Assembly: GCA_017612655.1 (NCBI GenBank)
Contig: JAGAFM010000138.1
Location: 1 to 14,012, forward strand
Origin: Clostridia bacterium
Lineage (GTDB): Bacteria; Bacillota; Clostridia; Oscillospirales; CAG-272
DNA length: 14,012 nucleotides
Direction: 5' to 3'
Position numbers and translations under genes: made by a program. Positions within the stretch are counted from its first letter, which is position 1; each line of letters begins with the position of its first letter. Below the pieces are notes generated by a model. That model saw nothing but the letters and a program-made list of their open reading frames with translations. It was not told the DNA's origin and did no database searches. Below are positions 1 through 6,380 of the stretch, piece after piece.

Positions 1-123
1 GACGCAGAGAAAGGAATCGAGGCGGATCATTGTGTCACTGTTCGCGACCGCGACTCCATGGAGCAGATCCGGCTTCCGATCGATGCCCTGGTCTCCTACC
101 TGAGCGAAAAGACCGCTTTCTAA
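1..123 (+). CDS. glyQS: Glycyl-tRNA synthetase, C-terminal end (partial)
   Basis: Frame 1 is open from the first base and stops at TAA 121-123, giving the last 40 residues of a protein cut by the window edge. The segment CVTVRDRDSMEQIRLPI (about residues 11-27 of the fragment) matches, from memory, the conserved end of the anticodon-binding domain of the single-chain (alpha2, class II) glycyl-tRNA synthetase, where 'VTVRDRDTMEQ' is a hallmark. The enzyme charges tRNA-Gly with glycine in the cytoplasm. A terminator follows 28 bases after the stop, so this is the end of its transcript. Because only 40 residues are visible, the call rests on this one motif; other class II synthetases with the same anticodon-binding fold (ProRS, ThrRS, HisRS) do not normally carry it. 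Confidence 0.78.
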   Translation, partial: DAEKGIEADHCVTVRDRDSMEQIRLPIDALVSYLSEKTAF

Positions 124-151
124 TCTTTCATTCCGTTTTCCCAAAGCAAAT

Positions 152-190
152 GCGCACGGCCCTGTTCGGACCGTGCGCTTTTCTTTTGTT
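152..190 (+). terminator. Rho-independent terminator after glycyl-tRNA synthetase
   Basis: The 8-base arms GCGCACGG (152-159) and CCGTGCGC (171-178) pair perfectly, with two more C-G pairs inside after one mismatch, and are followed by TTTTCTTTTGTT. This is a clear terminator for the rightward synthetase gene. The convergent LCP gene ends at 205, and the same hairpin may serve it, but the leftward T tract is poor (ATTTGCTTT). Confidence 0.85.
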
Positions 191-204
191 CTGATTTAGG
201 CATT

Positions 205-1254
205 TCAACGGTAAACGGACAATGCAGAGAGTGCCGTTGCGGTGTTGGGATCGAAATAGAGGGATCCGTTGTATGTTATCATTTTTCCGGGGTAAGGATA
301 ATTAATCACGGTGAACTCGTCGAGTTTGAACAGAAGGTCAAGATTGTCGGTAAAAGCGGCAAACGTAAAGTTCGTGGTGACATAATTGCGCAAAACCTGA
401 AACAGATCCGGTGCTTTGGCCACGGTTGTATAGCTGGAAAGCTTCGTCATCATCGTGGCTGCAACCTCACGGATCACTTCCATTCTGGAAATATCCGCGT
501 CTTCATAGGAGACGTAGCGCATCATCTGAAGCATCTGCTTCCCCGTCAGCCACTGGGATCCCGCCTTCAGGGAGATCGTCAGTCCTTCTTCCGGATCCTC
601 GTACTCCATGTTGCACGGGACCCGAAAAGCGAGCCCTCCCAGGCTGTCAATCAGTTTTTCCATCCCTGAAATGGTTGCGATCGCGTAATAGTCGATCGGA
701 AACCCTGTCAGAGCCGTGATTTTCTGCGTGAAAAACTGAATCCCCTTGTTGATGAGAACCGACCCGAGGCTTGAGTAGACGCCGTCTATCATGACACGGG
801 TATCCCCTGAGAGAGAAGTCAGGACCATCTGACGTTCTTCCTTATCCACTCGTCCGACCAGGATTGCGTCTGCCGAGATCGTACGCTTTTGCTCATAGGT
901 CAGGCGCTGTTCCACGCCGGGAGTCTGGGCTCCGGCGAGCGCCGTATTCAAGACATATTGTGCGTCTTCTCCGTAATCGTCGAAAACGGACGGCTGATAA
1001 TCGAGCCCGATCAGGAGAAAGTTGAAGGAATTTCCCTGAATCGTCGAGACCTCCGATCCGGAAGGACCCGGATTGAATGGATTAAACTGGGTATCCGTTT
1101 CGGACGGCACTTCCTCGCCGGTAGTCTCCGCGGAAAAACCACCCGACAAGCTGCGCACAGCCAGAACCGTAAAACTGTAAGCAAGAATTCCGAAAATCAG
1201 AAGGGCAGCAAAAAAGGTCACAAAAAAGTTGCGGATTGACGGAAACAATGCCAC
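205..1254 (-). CDS. LCP (LytR-CpsA-Psr) family membrane protein
   Basis: LCP proteins attach teichoic acid or other glycopolymers from lipid carriers to peptidoglycan on the outer face of the membrane. The frame is open to an ATG at 1332 (375 residues; numbering here uses that form). It has a membrane helix at about 36-58, a Ser/Thr/Pro-rich linker at 61-100, then the LCP domain at about 103-300: FNFLLIGLD, the ISADAILVGRV strand, SLSGDTRV (173-180), a GMEKLIDSLGG helix and the DADISRMEVIRE region (278-289). The ATG at 1332 has no Shine-Dalgarno, while AAGGAG at 1264-1259 lies just before an in-frame GTG (1254, 4-base gap) and TTG (1248, 10-base gap). It is read in frame as tandem AGG-AGA, unusual arginine codons here, so I prefer a start at 1254 or 1248. 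Odd point: the usual PRD arginine is Gly176 and a second arginine is also replaced (see findings). A good promoter lies at 1387-1415. Confidence 0.85.
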   Translation of the reverse strand: MALFPSIRNFFVTFFAALLIFGILAYSFTVLAVRSLSGGFSAETTGEEVPSETDTQFNPFNPGPSGSEVSTIQGNSFNFLLIGLDYQPSVFDDYGEDAQYVLNTALAGAQTPGVEQRLTYEQKRTISADAILVGRVDKEERQMVLTSLSGDTRVMIDGVYSSLGSVLINKGIQFFTQKITALTGFPIDYYAIATISGMEKLIDSLGGLAFRVPCNMEYEDPEEGLTISLKAGSQWLTGKQMLQMMRYVSYEDADISRMEVIREVAATMMTKLSSYTTVAKAPDLFQVLRNYVTTNFTFAAFTDNLDLLFKLDEFTVINYPYPGKMITYNGSLYFDPNTATALSALSVYR

Positions 1255-1258
1255 ATTT

Positions 1259-1264
1259 CTCCTT
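1259..1264 (-). promoter_or_regulatory. Ribosome binding site that decides the LCP start
   Basis: AAGGAG on the minus strand lies inside the longest open frame, 4 bases before GTG (1254) and 10 bases before TTG (1248). The ATG further upstream at 1332 is preceded by GACCGCCCGG, with no Shine-Dalgarno. The 10-base gap to TTG is closer to the usual optimum; GTG is the better codon. Confidence 0.6.
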
Positions 1265-1386
1265 CCGTTCAGACTGAATGTCCTGTTCGGTTCGAGCTTG
1301 ATCCGAGCGGACTGTGGGCAGACCGTACGCATCCGGGCGGTCAGAAGAACGGCCGGACAGCTTCTGACATACGATCTTTCCAGCTA

Positions 1387-1415
1387 ATTATTGCATATTT
1401 TTCAGAAGCAGTCAA
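1387..1415 (-). promoter_or_regulatory. Promoter of the LCP gene
   Basis: On the minus strand, TTGACT (1415-1410), a 17-base spacer and AATAAT (1392-1387) match the housekeeping sigma consensus at 5 of 6 bases in each hexamer. Transcription would start near 1380, giving a leader of about 50 bases to the ATG at 1332 or about 125 bases to the preferred start. It lies back to back with the tRNA-Leu promoter. Confidence 0.8.
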
Positions 1416-1447
1416 GTCCAAATTGTAAAAAAACAATGACCCTCTGC

Positions 1448-1476
1448 TTGACTTTTCTCATGTACTGTGATAGAAT
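1448..1476 (+). promoter_or_regulatory. Promoter of tRNA-Leu
   Basis: TTGACT (1448-1453), a 17-base spacer and TAGAAT (1471-1476) form a strong housekeeping-type promoter. The expected start is near 1483, leaving about 74 bases of 5' leader to be removed from the tRNA precursor, presumably by RNase P. Confidence 0.8.
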
Positions 1477-1556
1477 TCCACAGGCAATTCGGAGACGGTT
1501 TCCCTGTTCCGGTTTCAGAAGGGACTGCTCCGTTTCGCTCTTATTACACTTCTTAG

Positions 1557-1643
1557 GCCGGTGTGATGGAACTGGCAGACGTGCGAGACTCAAAATCTCG
1601 TGTCCGCGAGGACGTGCGGGTTCGACCCCCGCCACCGGCACCA
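1557..1643 (+). tRNA. tRNA-Leu (anticodon CAA)
   Basis: The acceptor arms GCCGGTG (1557-1563) and CACCGGC (1633-1639) pair perfectly. The anticodon arm is CGAGA-CTCAAAA-TCTCG, with anticodon CAA reading UUG. There is a long variable arm (GTCC...GGAC) as expected of class II leucine tRNAs, a T arm GCGGG-TTCGACC-CCCGC, discriminator A and an encoded CCA end (1641-1643). Length is 87 bases. The gene stands alone between its own promoter and terminator. Confidence 0.96.
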
Positions 1644-1651
1644 AACAGCAC

Positions 1652-1697
1652 AAATCCGAACCCACGGCCGCCCGGCCAGGGGTTCGGATTTTTCGTT
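1652..1697 (+). terminator. Terminator of tRNA-Leu, possibly two-way
   Basis: The 12-base arms AAATCCGAACCC (1652-1663) and GGGTTCGGATTT (1680-1691) pair perfectly, an inner GGCC/GGCC pairing sits in the loop, and TTCGTT follows. It starts nine bases after the tRNA CCA end. The radical SAM gene converges and stops at 1717, and this is the only hairpin beyond its stop, so it may serve both genes. In the leftward direction the tail is a weaker ATTTGTGCTGTTT. Confidence 0.88.
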
Positions 1698-1716
1698 AAT
1701 TCAGACTGCGCGATTT

Positions 1717-3264
1717 TCACAATGCCTCTCGGGTTCGGTAAAAAAGGCCGTACAAAGCACTTCGCAGAACCACCCGGGCTTTTTTGGAATAATACCGGAT
1801 TCGGGACTGCCTCCTGGCAAATCCGTAGAGAACCGCGATCCCCTTCCTGTGGTTTTCCGGGCAAGATTCCCACCGAACAGCGACGGTACGAAGGAACCGG
1901 AACTGCATGCAGTAAATCAGTCGATACAGCAGTTCGTTTGCTTCCGGAGCAACGCGGCTCCAATAGTTCCCGAACTGTTCGGACATCGGGGCAAACAGCG
2001 CCCGTTCCATTTGTTCCTCGGTAAAGAGTCCTGCGCGGATCGCTTTCTGCACAATCGGGGTCCCGGGAAGGAAATTCAGTCCGTGGATCTGGAGTTCAAA
2101 CGGGAGTTTCATTTCCTTCAGGAGGCAGAACGTTTCTTTCAGATCCGAAAGATCCTCAAAAGGATGAAGAAGCATCAGATCGTAGCTGGCCCAGAACACT
2201 CCGCTTTCGCGGACTGCGTTTACCGCAGTCAGAATTTCCTCCCGCGTTTCCTGCCGGTCAAAGACCTCTTTCCGGATATGATCCGACCCGGACTGGATGC
2301 CGATGATCACTTCCGTCAGGCCGGCGGAAACAAGTTTCTTCAGCGTTTCAGGATTCGTCGTTTTCGGATGAGACCAGATCGTAAAGGGCAGTCGGATCTC
2401 CTTCCTGTATGCCTCCACGAAGGAGTCGATCCATCCGGGAAGGGTCGGGAAGATTTCATCATAAAAATGAATAAATGCAAGGTGTTTGCACTGCTTCTTC
2501 GCTTCTCTCAGTTCCTCCATCACGCTTTCCACGGATCGGAAGCGAATCCCGTGGACACCGGGAGGAAGGAGGCTGCGGAGCGGGGCGCTGCAGCAGTAGG
2601 AACACGAGAAAGGACACCCTCTCGAGGTAATCGTTTCGTAACTGCGGGAAGAGAGCTGGGGATCCCCCCAGGTCAGACGATCGTTTTCAATCAGGCAGGA
2701 ACCCTCGGAGTTCACCGTGGGAATGCCGTATTCATCCAGCTGATTCGGGAGGTCGCCGATCGGATTGCAGACATCCTCTCCCTCTTTGCGGAAACACAGC
2801 CCCGGAATCGTTTCGGGAGATTTTCCATTCTGGACCGCCCCCGCAAGACGGGGCAGCGCCCGCTCTCCGTCTCCGCGGATGACATAAGGCACCCCGCGGG
2901 AAAGGAAGACGGAGGGGAACATGGTTGCGAAAACGCCGCCGCACACAACCGGGCCCGAAAAGCAGGTTTTCACCCGCTCCAGGACCAGTTCCACCGTCTG
3001 AAAATACATGGAACTCATCACGGAAAGAGATACTAGCCCCGGACCGGTCTCACGGATGACGGATTCCAGAAGATCCAGTTCCCGTCCAGTCGCTTCCGTC
3101 GGACGGATGCTGTTGAAGTCTTTGAAAAAAACCGTGCGGACCGAAAAACCTTCCCGGCGGAGCGCGCTTTCGAGAAACCGGACGCCAAGTGCCTTCCGGT
3201 TGTAAAAAGCAACCAAAAGAACATCTCTTCTTCCGTAAGCGGAAGAAGGATTTCCAGATTCCAT
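1717..3264 (-). CDS. B12-binding domain radical SAM protein, substrate unknown
   Basis: The predicted protein has 515 residues. Residues about 14-140 form a cobalamin-binding-like Rossmann domain (DVLLVAF strand, VVCGGVFATMFP, VIRGDGERAL). It lacks the DxHxxG histidine motif, as is common in radical SAM proteins of this class. The radical SAM core follows, with the 4Fe-4S motif CPFSCSYC (Cys217, 221, 224), then HFYDEIFP, ExIIGIQSG and a methylthiotransferase-like barrel to about 420. Such proteins use a 5'-deoxyadenosyl radical, often with cobalamin, for methylations or rearrangements; the substrate cannot be told from sequence. The start at 3264 is chosen because AGGGAGG lies 7 bases upstream. 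The longer frame's ATG at 3312 overlaps the promoter's -10 box. The gene stands alone: no carrier peptide, maturase or transporter is adjacent. Confidence 0.87.
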   Translation of the reverse strand: MESGNPSSAYGRRDVLLVAFYNRKALGVRFLESALRREGFSVRTVFFKDFNSIRPTEATGRELDLLESVIRETGPGLVSLSVMSSMYFQTVELVLERVKTCFSGPVVCGGVFATMFPSVFLSRGVPYVIRGDGERALPRLAGAVQNGKSPETIPGLCFRKEGEDVCNPIGDLPNQLDEYGIPTVNSEGSCLIENDRLTWGDPQLSSRSYETITSRGCPFSCSYCCSAPLRSLLPPGVHGIRFRSVESVMEELREAKKQCKHLAFIHFYDEIFPTLPGWIDSFVEAYRKEIRLPFTIWSHPKTTNPETLKKLVSAGLTEVIIGIQSGSDHIRKEVFDRQETREEILTAVNAVRESGVFWASYDLMLLHPFEDLSDLKETFCLLKEMKLPFELQIHGLNFLPGTPIVQKAIRAGLFTEEQMERALFAPMSEQFGNYWSRVAPEANELLYRLIYCMQFRFLRTVAVRWESCPENHRKGIAVLYGFARRQSRIRYYSKKARVVLRSALYGLFYRTREAL

Positions 3265-3310
3265 GCAAGCCCCTCCCTTCCGGAACGATGTCCCTTTTTG
3301 TATCAACGTC

Positions 3311-3339
3311 ATTATACCTCATTCTTCTTTGGTTTTCAA
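3311..3339 (-). promoter_or_regulatory. Promoter of the radical SAM gene
   Basis: On the minus strand, TTGAAA (3339-3334), a 17-base spacer and a perfect TATAAT (3316-3311) predict a start near 3304 and a 40-base leader to the ATG at 3264. An in-frame ATG at 3312 overlaps the last bases of the -10 box and therefore cannot be in the transcript. Confidence 0.82.
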
Positions 3340-3357
3340 GAAGTTTCCGCCTTCGCA

Positions 3358-3370
3358 CGGGGCTTCCCCG
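3358..3370. repeat. Short inverted repeat between divergent promoters
   Basis: CGGGG-CTT-CCCCG is a perfect 5-base inverted repeat about 20 bases upstream of the radical SAM -35 box. It lies in the roughly 115-base stretch between the two divergent -35 boxes, where I otherwise see nothing. It could be a protein-binding site or chance in GC-rich DNA; a 3-base spacer makes a dimeric regulator site plausible but unproven. Confidence 0.25.
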
Positions 3371-3454
3371 CGACTTTAGCAGGGAGCACAGAGGAACGGA
3401 ACCGTCAGGAACCCCGAATCCCGGGAATTGAGGCAACGATTTTTTCTTTTCTGC

Positions 3455-3483
3455 TTGACGGAAAAAAAGAACCATGCTATAAT
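3455..3483 (+). promoter_or_regulatory. Promoter of the two-helix membrane protein gene
   Basis: TTGACG (3455-3460), a 17-base spacer and a perfect TATAAT (3478-3483) form one of the best promoters in the window. The start near 3490 gives a leader of about 40 bases. AAGGAG at 3520-3525 is 5 bases before the ATG. Confidence 0.85.
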
Positions 3484-3530
3484 GAATTGAAACTATTGTG
3501 TAGTCGGCAGACCGGCTGAAAGGAGTCCCT

Positions 3531-4271
3531 ATGGAAATTGAATTCGAAAAGAATAAAAAGTATTTCATGAAGAAAAACTGGATTCTTGCCTACATTGCGA
3601 TCGGTGTCATCGTAGTCGGAATCGTGTTTGTTGCGCTCCTCGGTTTTCGCAAGGGACTCTGGGCAATCTTTCTGACCATCGCGGGCGTTGTTGCCCTGAT
3701 TGCCTCCCTGACAGGCGGAATGAAAGACGCCGACATTGACGCATCCGTCACAACGGTTACCAACCGTCTTCCGGAGCATGCGCACGAGAACTTCAAGTTC
3801 CCGCGCCGTTACGAAGTGCTCCATCCCGCCGTCACGATGGGCGGATACGATTTCACCAGAAAAGAAGAGTTTGTCGCAAAACGGGGGAAGGATCTGAAGT
3901 ATCGCTGCGGTTACTACTGCGCGCTGCTTATGAATTTCACCAATGACGGACTCCGCATCGACTCTCAGAAGTTTTCCATTCTGGAAGATGACAACAAGAT
4001 CGATCTGCTCCACTTTGCCTGGGAGGACATCGAAGGTTCCAGCCTGGAGGAAGAAGAAGTAACGGTTCATCTGGTTGACGGCTCTGAAGTGACCCTTCCC
4101 GTCAATGTTTACCACCTGAGACTGAAAGACGGTTCCGAGTACACGTACTGCGTCCGGAACGATTCCGATGTGGATGAGGCCATTGACGTCATCTACCGTC
4201 AGACCGTCCGCACCAAGCAGGAAGCGCTCAAGAACCTCATGGAAGAAGAACAGCAGCAGAAGCAGGAGTAA
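3531..4271 (+). CDS. Membrane protein of unknown function with cytoplasmic C-terminal domain
   Basis: I do not recognise this 246-residue protein. A basic N-terminus (KNKKYFMKKN) is followed by two hydrophobic helices at about 18-39 and 43-62 joined by the short loop RKG, so the N- and C-termini probably both face the cytoplasm. The rest, about 180 residues, is soluble and acidic. Its second half alternates short strands with turns (FSILEDDNKIDLLHFAWEDIEG, then EVTVHLVDGSEVTLP, then YHLRLKDGSEYTY) and ends in a charged helix rich in Glu and Gln. The strand pattern recalls bacterial PH-like domains, which is an inference only. AAGGAG at 5 bases and a near-consensus promoter support the start and strong expression. 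No terminator separates it from the methyltransferase 115 bases downstream, so it may lead a four-gene transcript. Confidence 0.82.
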   Translation: MEIEFEKNKKYFMKKNWILAYIAIGVIVVGIVFVALLGFRKGLWAIFLTIAGVVALIASLTGGMKDADIDASVTTVTNRLPEHAHENFKFPRRYEVLHPAVTMGGYDFTRKEEFVAKRGKDLKYRCGYYCALLMNFTNDGLRIDSQKFSILEDDNKIDLLHFAWEDIEGSSLEEEEVTVHLVDGSEVTLPVNVYHLRLKDGSEYTYCVRNDSDVDEAIDVIYRQTVRTKQEALKNLMEEEQQQKQE

Positions 4272-4386
4272 TCCCCCTTTTGCAAAGTAATCGGATATCG
4301 GACTGTCAATCGGGTGGCTGCAGATGGGCTCTGCTCTGTGCAGTTGCCCGTTTCGCGTCTACTCCGCGGATCGGGTGAAAGGGACA

Positions 4387-5574
4387 ATGGAAGAAAGCTA
4401 TACATTCGTTGCGACCTGCCTTTTCGGGCTGGAGCGTCTTGTCCGGGAGGAAATCGAATCTCTTGGATACCGGCATCTCTCAACAATGGACGGGAGAGTC
4501 GAGTTCTCAGGGGATCTTTCCGCGATTGCCCGGTGCAGCCTCTGGCTCCGCTGCGCGGAGCGCCTCTATCTTTCTCTGGGCAGTTTTCCCGCCCGCTCCT
4601 TCACCGAACTGTTTGACGGAACGGAAACTCTCCCCTGGGAGCGGTGGATTGGGAAAAATGACGCCTTTCCGGTCAAGGGCCACTCCGTAAAAAGCAGGCT
4701 TGCCTCTGTTCCGGACTGTCAGTCCATTATTAAAAAAGCCGTCGTCAGGCGCCTTTCGCGAACCTATGGCATTTCCTGGTTTCCGGAAGAAGGAACCCGG
4801 TTCCAGATTGTCTTCTTTCTTCTGAACGACACCGTCACGCTGATGATCGATACGTCCGGGATTCCCCTTCACAAACGGGGATACCGGCCTGCCGCCGGGA
4901 TTGCTCCTCTTCGGGAAACTCTGGCATGCGCCATGGTAAAACTGTCCAGACCCAGGGAGGATGTGCTGCTTTGGGATCCGTTCTGCGGCTCCGGTACCAT
5001 TCCGGTGGAAGCGGCTCTCCTCATGACCCAAACGGCCCCCGGACTTCTCCGTTCCTTTGCGGCGGAAGACTACCCCTGGATTCCCGGCTCGGTCTGGCAG
5101 GACGCAAGAGCCGAAGCGCGGGACATTGCCTGTCCGGATACCTCTTTTGAAGCGTACGCTTCCGACATCGACGGAGAAATGGTCCGGATCGCCGAAGAAA
5201 ATATTCGCCGCGCGGGAATGCAGAATCATGTCCGGACGTTCCGCCGGGACGCTCTCAGCATCGAAACCGGGGGAAGGCGGGGAACCATTGTCTGCAACCC
5301 GCCCTACGGAGAGCGGATGATGACGCCCGAGGAAGTCCGCAGTCTGTACCGGAAGATGGGAGCGCACTTCCTTTCGCTGGACCGCTGGCAGATTTACGTG
5401 ATTTCGTCGGATGAAACATTTGAAAAGGACTTCGGCCGCAAAGCGGACAAGGTCCGAAAGCTGTACAACGGAATGATTCCCTGCGGTTTTTTCCAGTATT
5501 TCAAACGTCCTTCGGGGACTTTCATGAAACAGGATGACGCCGAGGATTCCGCAAGAGAACGGCAAACGTCATGA
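4387..5574 (+). CDS. THUMP-domain class I SAM-dependent rRNA methyltransferase (RlmL N-terminal / YpsC type)
   Basis: The predicted protein has 395 residues, about the family's usual length. Residues 1-70 form a ferredoxin-like N-terminal part (YTFVATCLFGLERLVREEI). A THUMP RNA-binding domain follows at about 70-160. The methyltransferase domain has the SAM-binding loop DPFCGSGT (197-204), the acidic strand end ASDID (258-262) and the catalytic NPPYGERM (304-311). NPPY is typical of base N-methylation, so the product is expected to be N2-methylguanine in 23S rRNA, as for the first half of E. coli RlmL; the exact site is an inference. An in-frame ATG exists at 4324, but family members begin close to the YTF segment and GAAAGGGA precedes the ATG at 4387. 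The stop overlaps a possible ATG of the next gene (ATGA at 5571-5574), suggesting translational coupling. Confidence 0.92.
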   Translation: MEESYTFVATCLFGLERLVREEIESLGYRHLSTMDGRVEFSGDLSAIARCSLWLRCAERLYLSLGSFPARSFTELFDGTETLPWERWIGKNDAFPVKGHSVKSRLASVPDCQSIIKKAVVRRLSRTYGISWFPEEGTRFQIVFFLLNDTVTLMIDTSGIPLHKRGYRPAAGIAPLRETLACAMVKLSRPREDVLLWDPFCGSGTIPVEAALLMTQTAPGLLRSFAAEDYPWIPGSVWQDARAEARDIACPDTSFEAYASDIDGEMVRIAEENIRRAGMQNHVRTFRRDALSIETGGRRGTIVCNPPYGERMMTPEEVRSLYRKMGAHFLSLDRWQIYVISSDETFEKDFGRKADKVRKLYNGMIPCGFFQYFKRPSGTFMKQDDAEDSARERQTS

Positions 5575-5609
5575 CCGCCGCTTCAGCGGCGGATCAGAAA
5601 GGGCAGGAC

Positions 5610-6332
5610 ATGGACAAGAGAAAAAGCAATCTGCAGACGGTGGTCGGGTACCGGTGTCCGCACTGCGGGCACGGCGTCCTTTCTCCGATCGGCGTCTTCT
5701 CGCTTTCGGGAGACATGCTGAAGCTGAAATGCACCTGCGGGGAAAGCGAGCTGATTCTACAGAAAACGTCCGACGGACGCGTTCACCTGGCCGTGCCCTG
5801 CATGGTCTGCCCTCGCCCGCATCACTACACCCTTTCGGAAGGACTGTTCTTCCGGGAGGACCTGTTTACCCTGTCCTGTGAAATGACGGGGCTAGATCTC
5901 TGTTTCATCGGACAGGAGCAGGAGGTCTCGGACGCCCTGGACGAGGCCGGAGACGCCCTGATGTCGATGCTTCGGGAAACCGGGTACGAACCGGGTGAGG
6001 ACGAAGAAGAAGGCGAAACCGACCGGGATGTGAATTTTACGGACAATCACATCTACGACATGGTGCTTTTCGTGGTCCGGGATCTTCAGGAAGAGGGAAA
6101 AATCCGGTGCCGCTGCACCGATGAGGGAGAAAGCGGCGTCTACGATGTCGTTTACGACAAGGACCGGCTTTTCGTGATCTGCGAGATCTGCGGAGCGAAA
6201 AGAGAAATCTGCTGCAACGGCAGTCTCTCCACGCAGGCTTTTCTGGACTCGGATTCTCTGACGCTGGAAGGCACCTTCGAGAAAGAACCGGAGTCCGGGA
6301 TCTCCCCGGACAGCAGAACTCCGAAACCGTAA
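5610..6332 (+). CDS. Cysteine-rich protein of unknown function
   Basis: I do not recognise this protein (240 residues from the ATG at 5610). It carries 14 cysteines, mostly in pairs: CPHC (16-19), CTC (41-43), CMVC (64-67), CRC (167-169), CEIC (191-194) and CC (201-202). The N-terminal 70 residues look like a zinc ribbon pair with glycine after the CPHC knuckle. A very acidic linker (EDEEEGETDRD, about 130-140) separates a second part with strands around VYDVVYDKDRLFVICEIC. Zinc binding is likely; RNA or protein contact is possible. It has no membrane segment or signal peptide. A longer form could start at 5571, where ATGA overlaps the methyltransferase stop, but AAAGGG 6 bases before 5610 is a better ribosome site. 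The tight link to the methyltransferase and to another Cys-rich unknown downstream suggests one transcript. Confidence 0.8.
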   Translation: MDKRKSNLQTVVGYRCPHCGHGVLSPIGVFSLSGDMLKLKCTCGESELILQKTSDGRVHLAVPCMVCPRPHHYTLSEGLFFREDLFTLSCEMTGLDLCFIGQEQEVSDALDEAGDALMSMLRETGYEPGEDEEEGETDRDVNFTDNHIYDMVLFVVRDLQEEGKIRCRCTDEGESGVYDVVYDKDRLFVICEICGAKREICCNGSLSTQAFLDSDSLTLEGTFEKEPESGISPDSRTPKP

Positions 6333-6347
6333 CACGACCCGAACCGA

Positions 6348-6380
6348 AAGGGGGCCCGCTGAACTGCGGGACGGAACTCT
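6348..6380 (+). promoter_or_regulatory. Hairpin-bridged ribosome binding site of the DUF6062 gene
   Basis: The strong Shine-Dalgarno-like AAAGGGGG (about 6348-6354) is 26 bases from the ATG at 6381, too far to work in linear form. Between them CCCGC (6355-6359), loop TGAACT and GCGGG (6366-6370) can fold. With this hairpin looped out, ten bases separate the site from the start. The only other candidate is a weak GGA at 6373-6375. An in-frame TGA at 6360-6362 rules out an upstream start. Confidence 0.4.

Noticed and set aside
1600..3036. A 478-codon plus-strand open frame
   Set aside because: It is antisense to the radical SAM gene, starts inside tRNA-Leu, runs through its terminator and has no recognisable motif or ribosome site. 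The long opening is a by-product of GC-rich codons on the other strand.
4324..4386. Longer N-terminus for the methyltransferase starting at ATG 4324
   Set aside because: Family members begin near the YTF segment, and the added 21 residues look like non-coding sequence. A GTG at 4375 is possible but has a poor ribosome site.
4507..5565. A 352-codon minus-strand open frame
   Set aside because: It is antisense to the THUMP methyltransferase, whose motifs are all intact, and its translation shows no family features.
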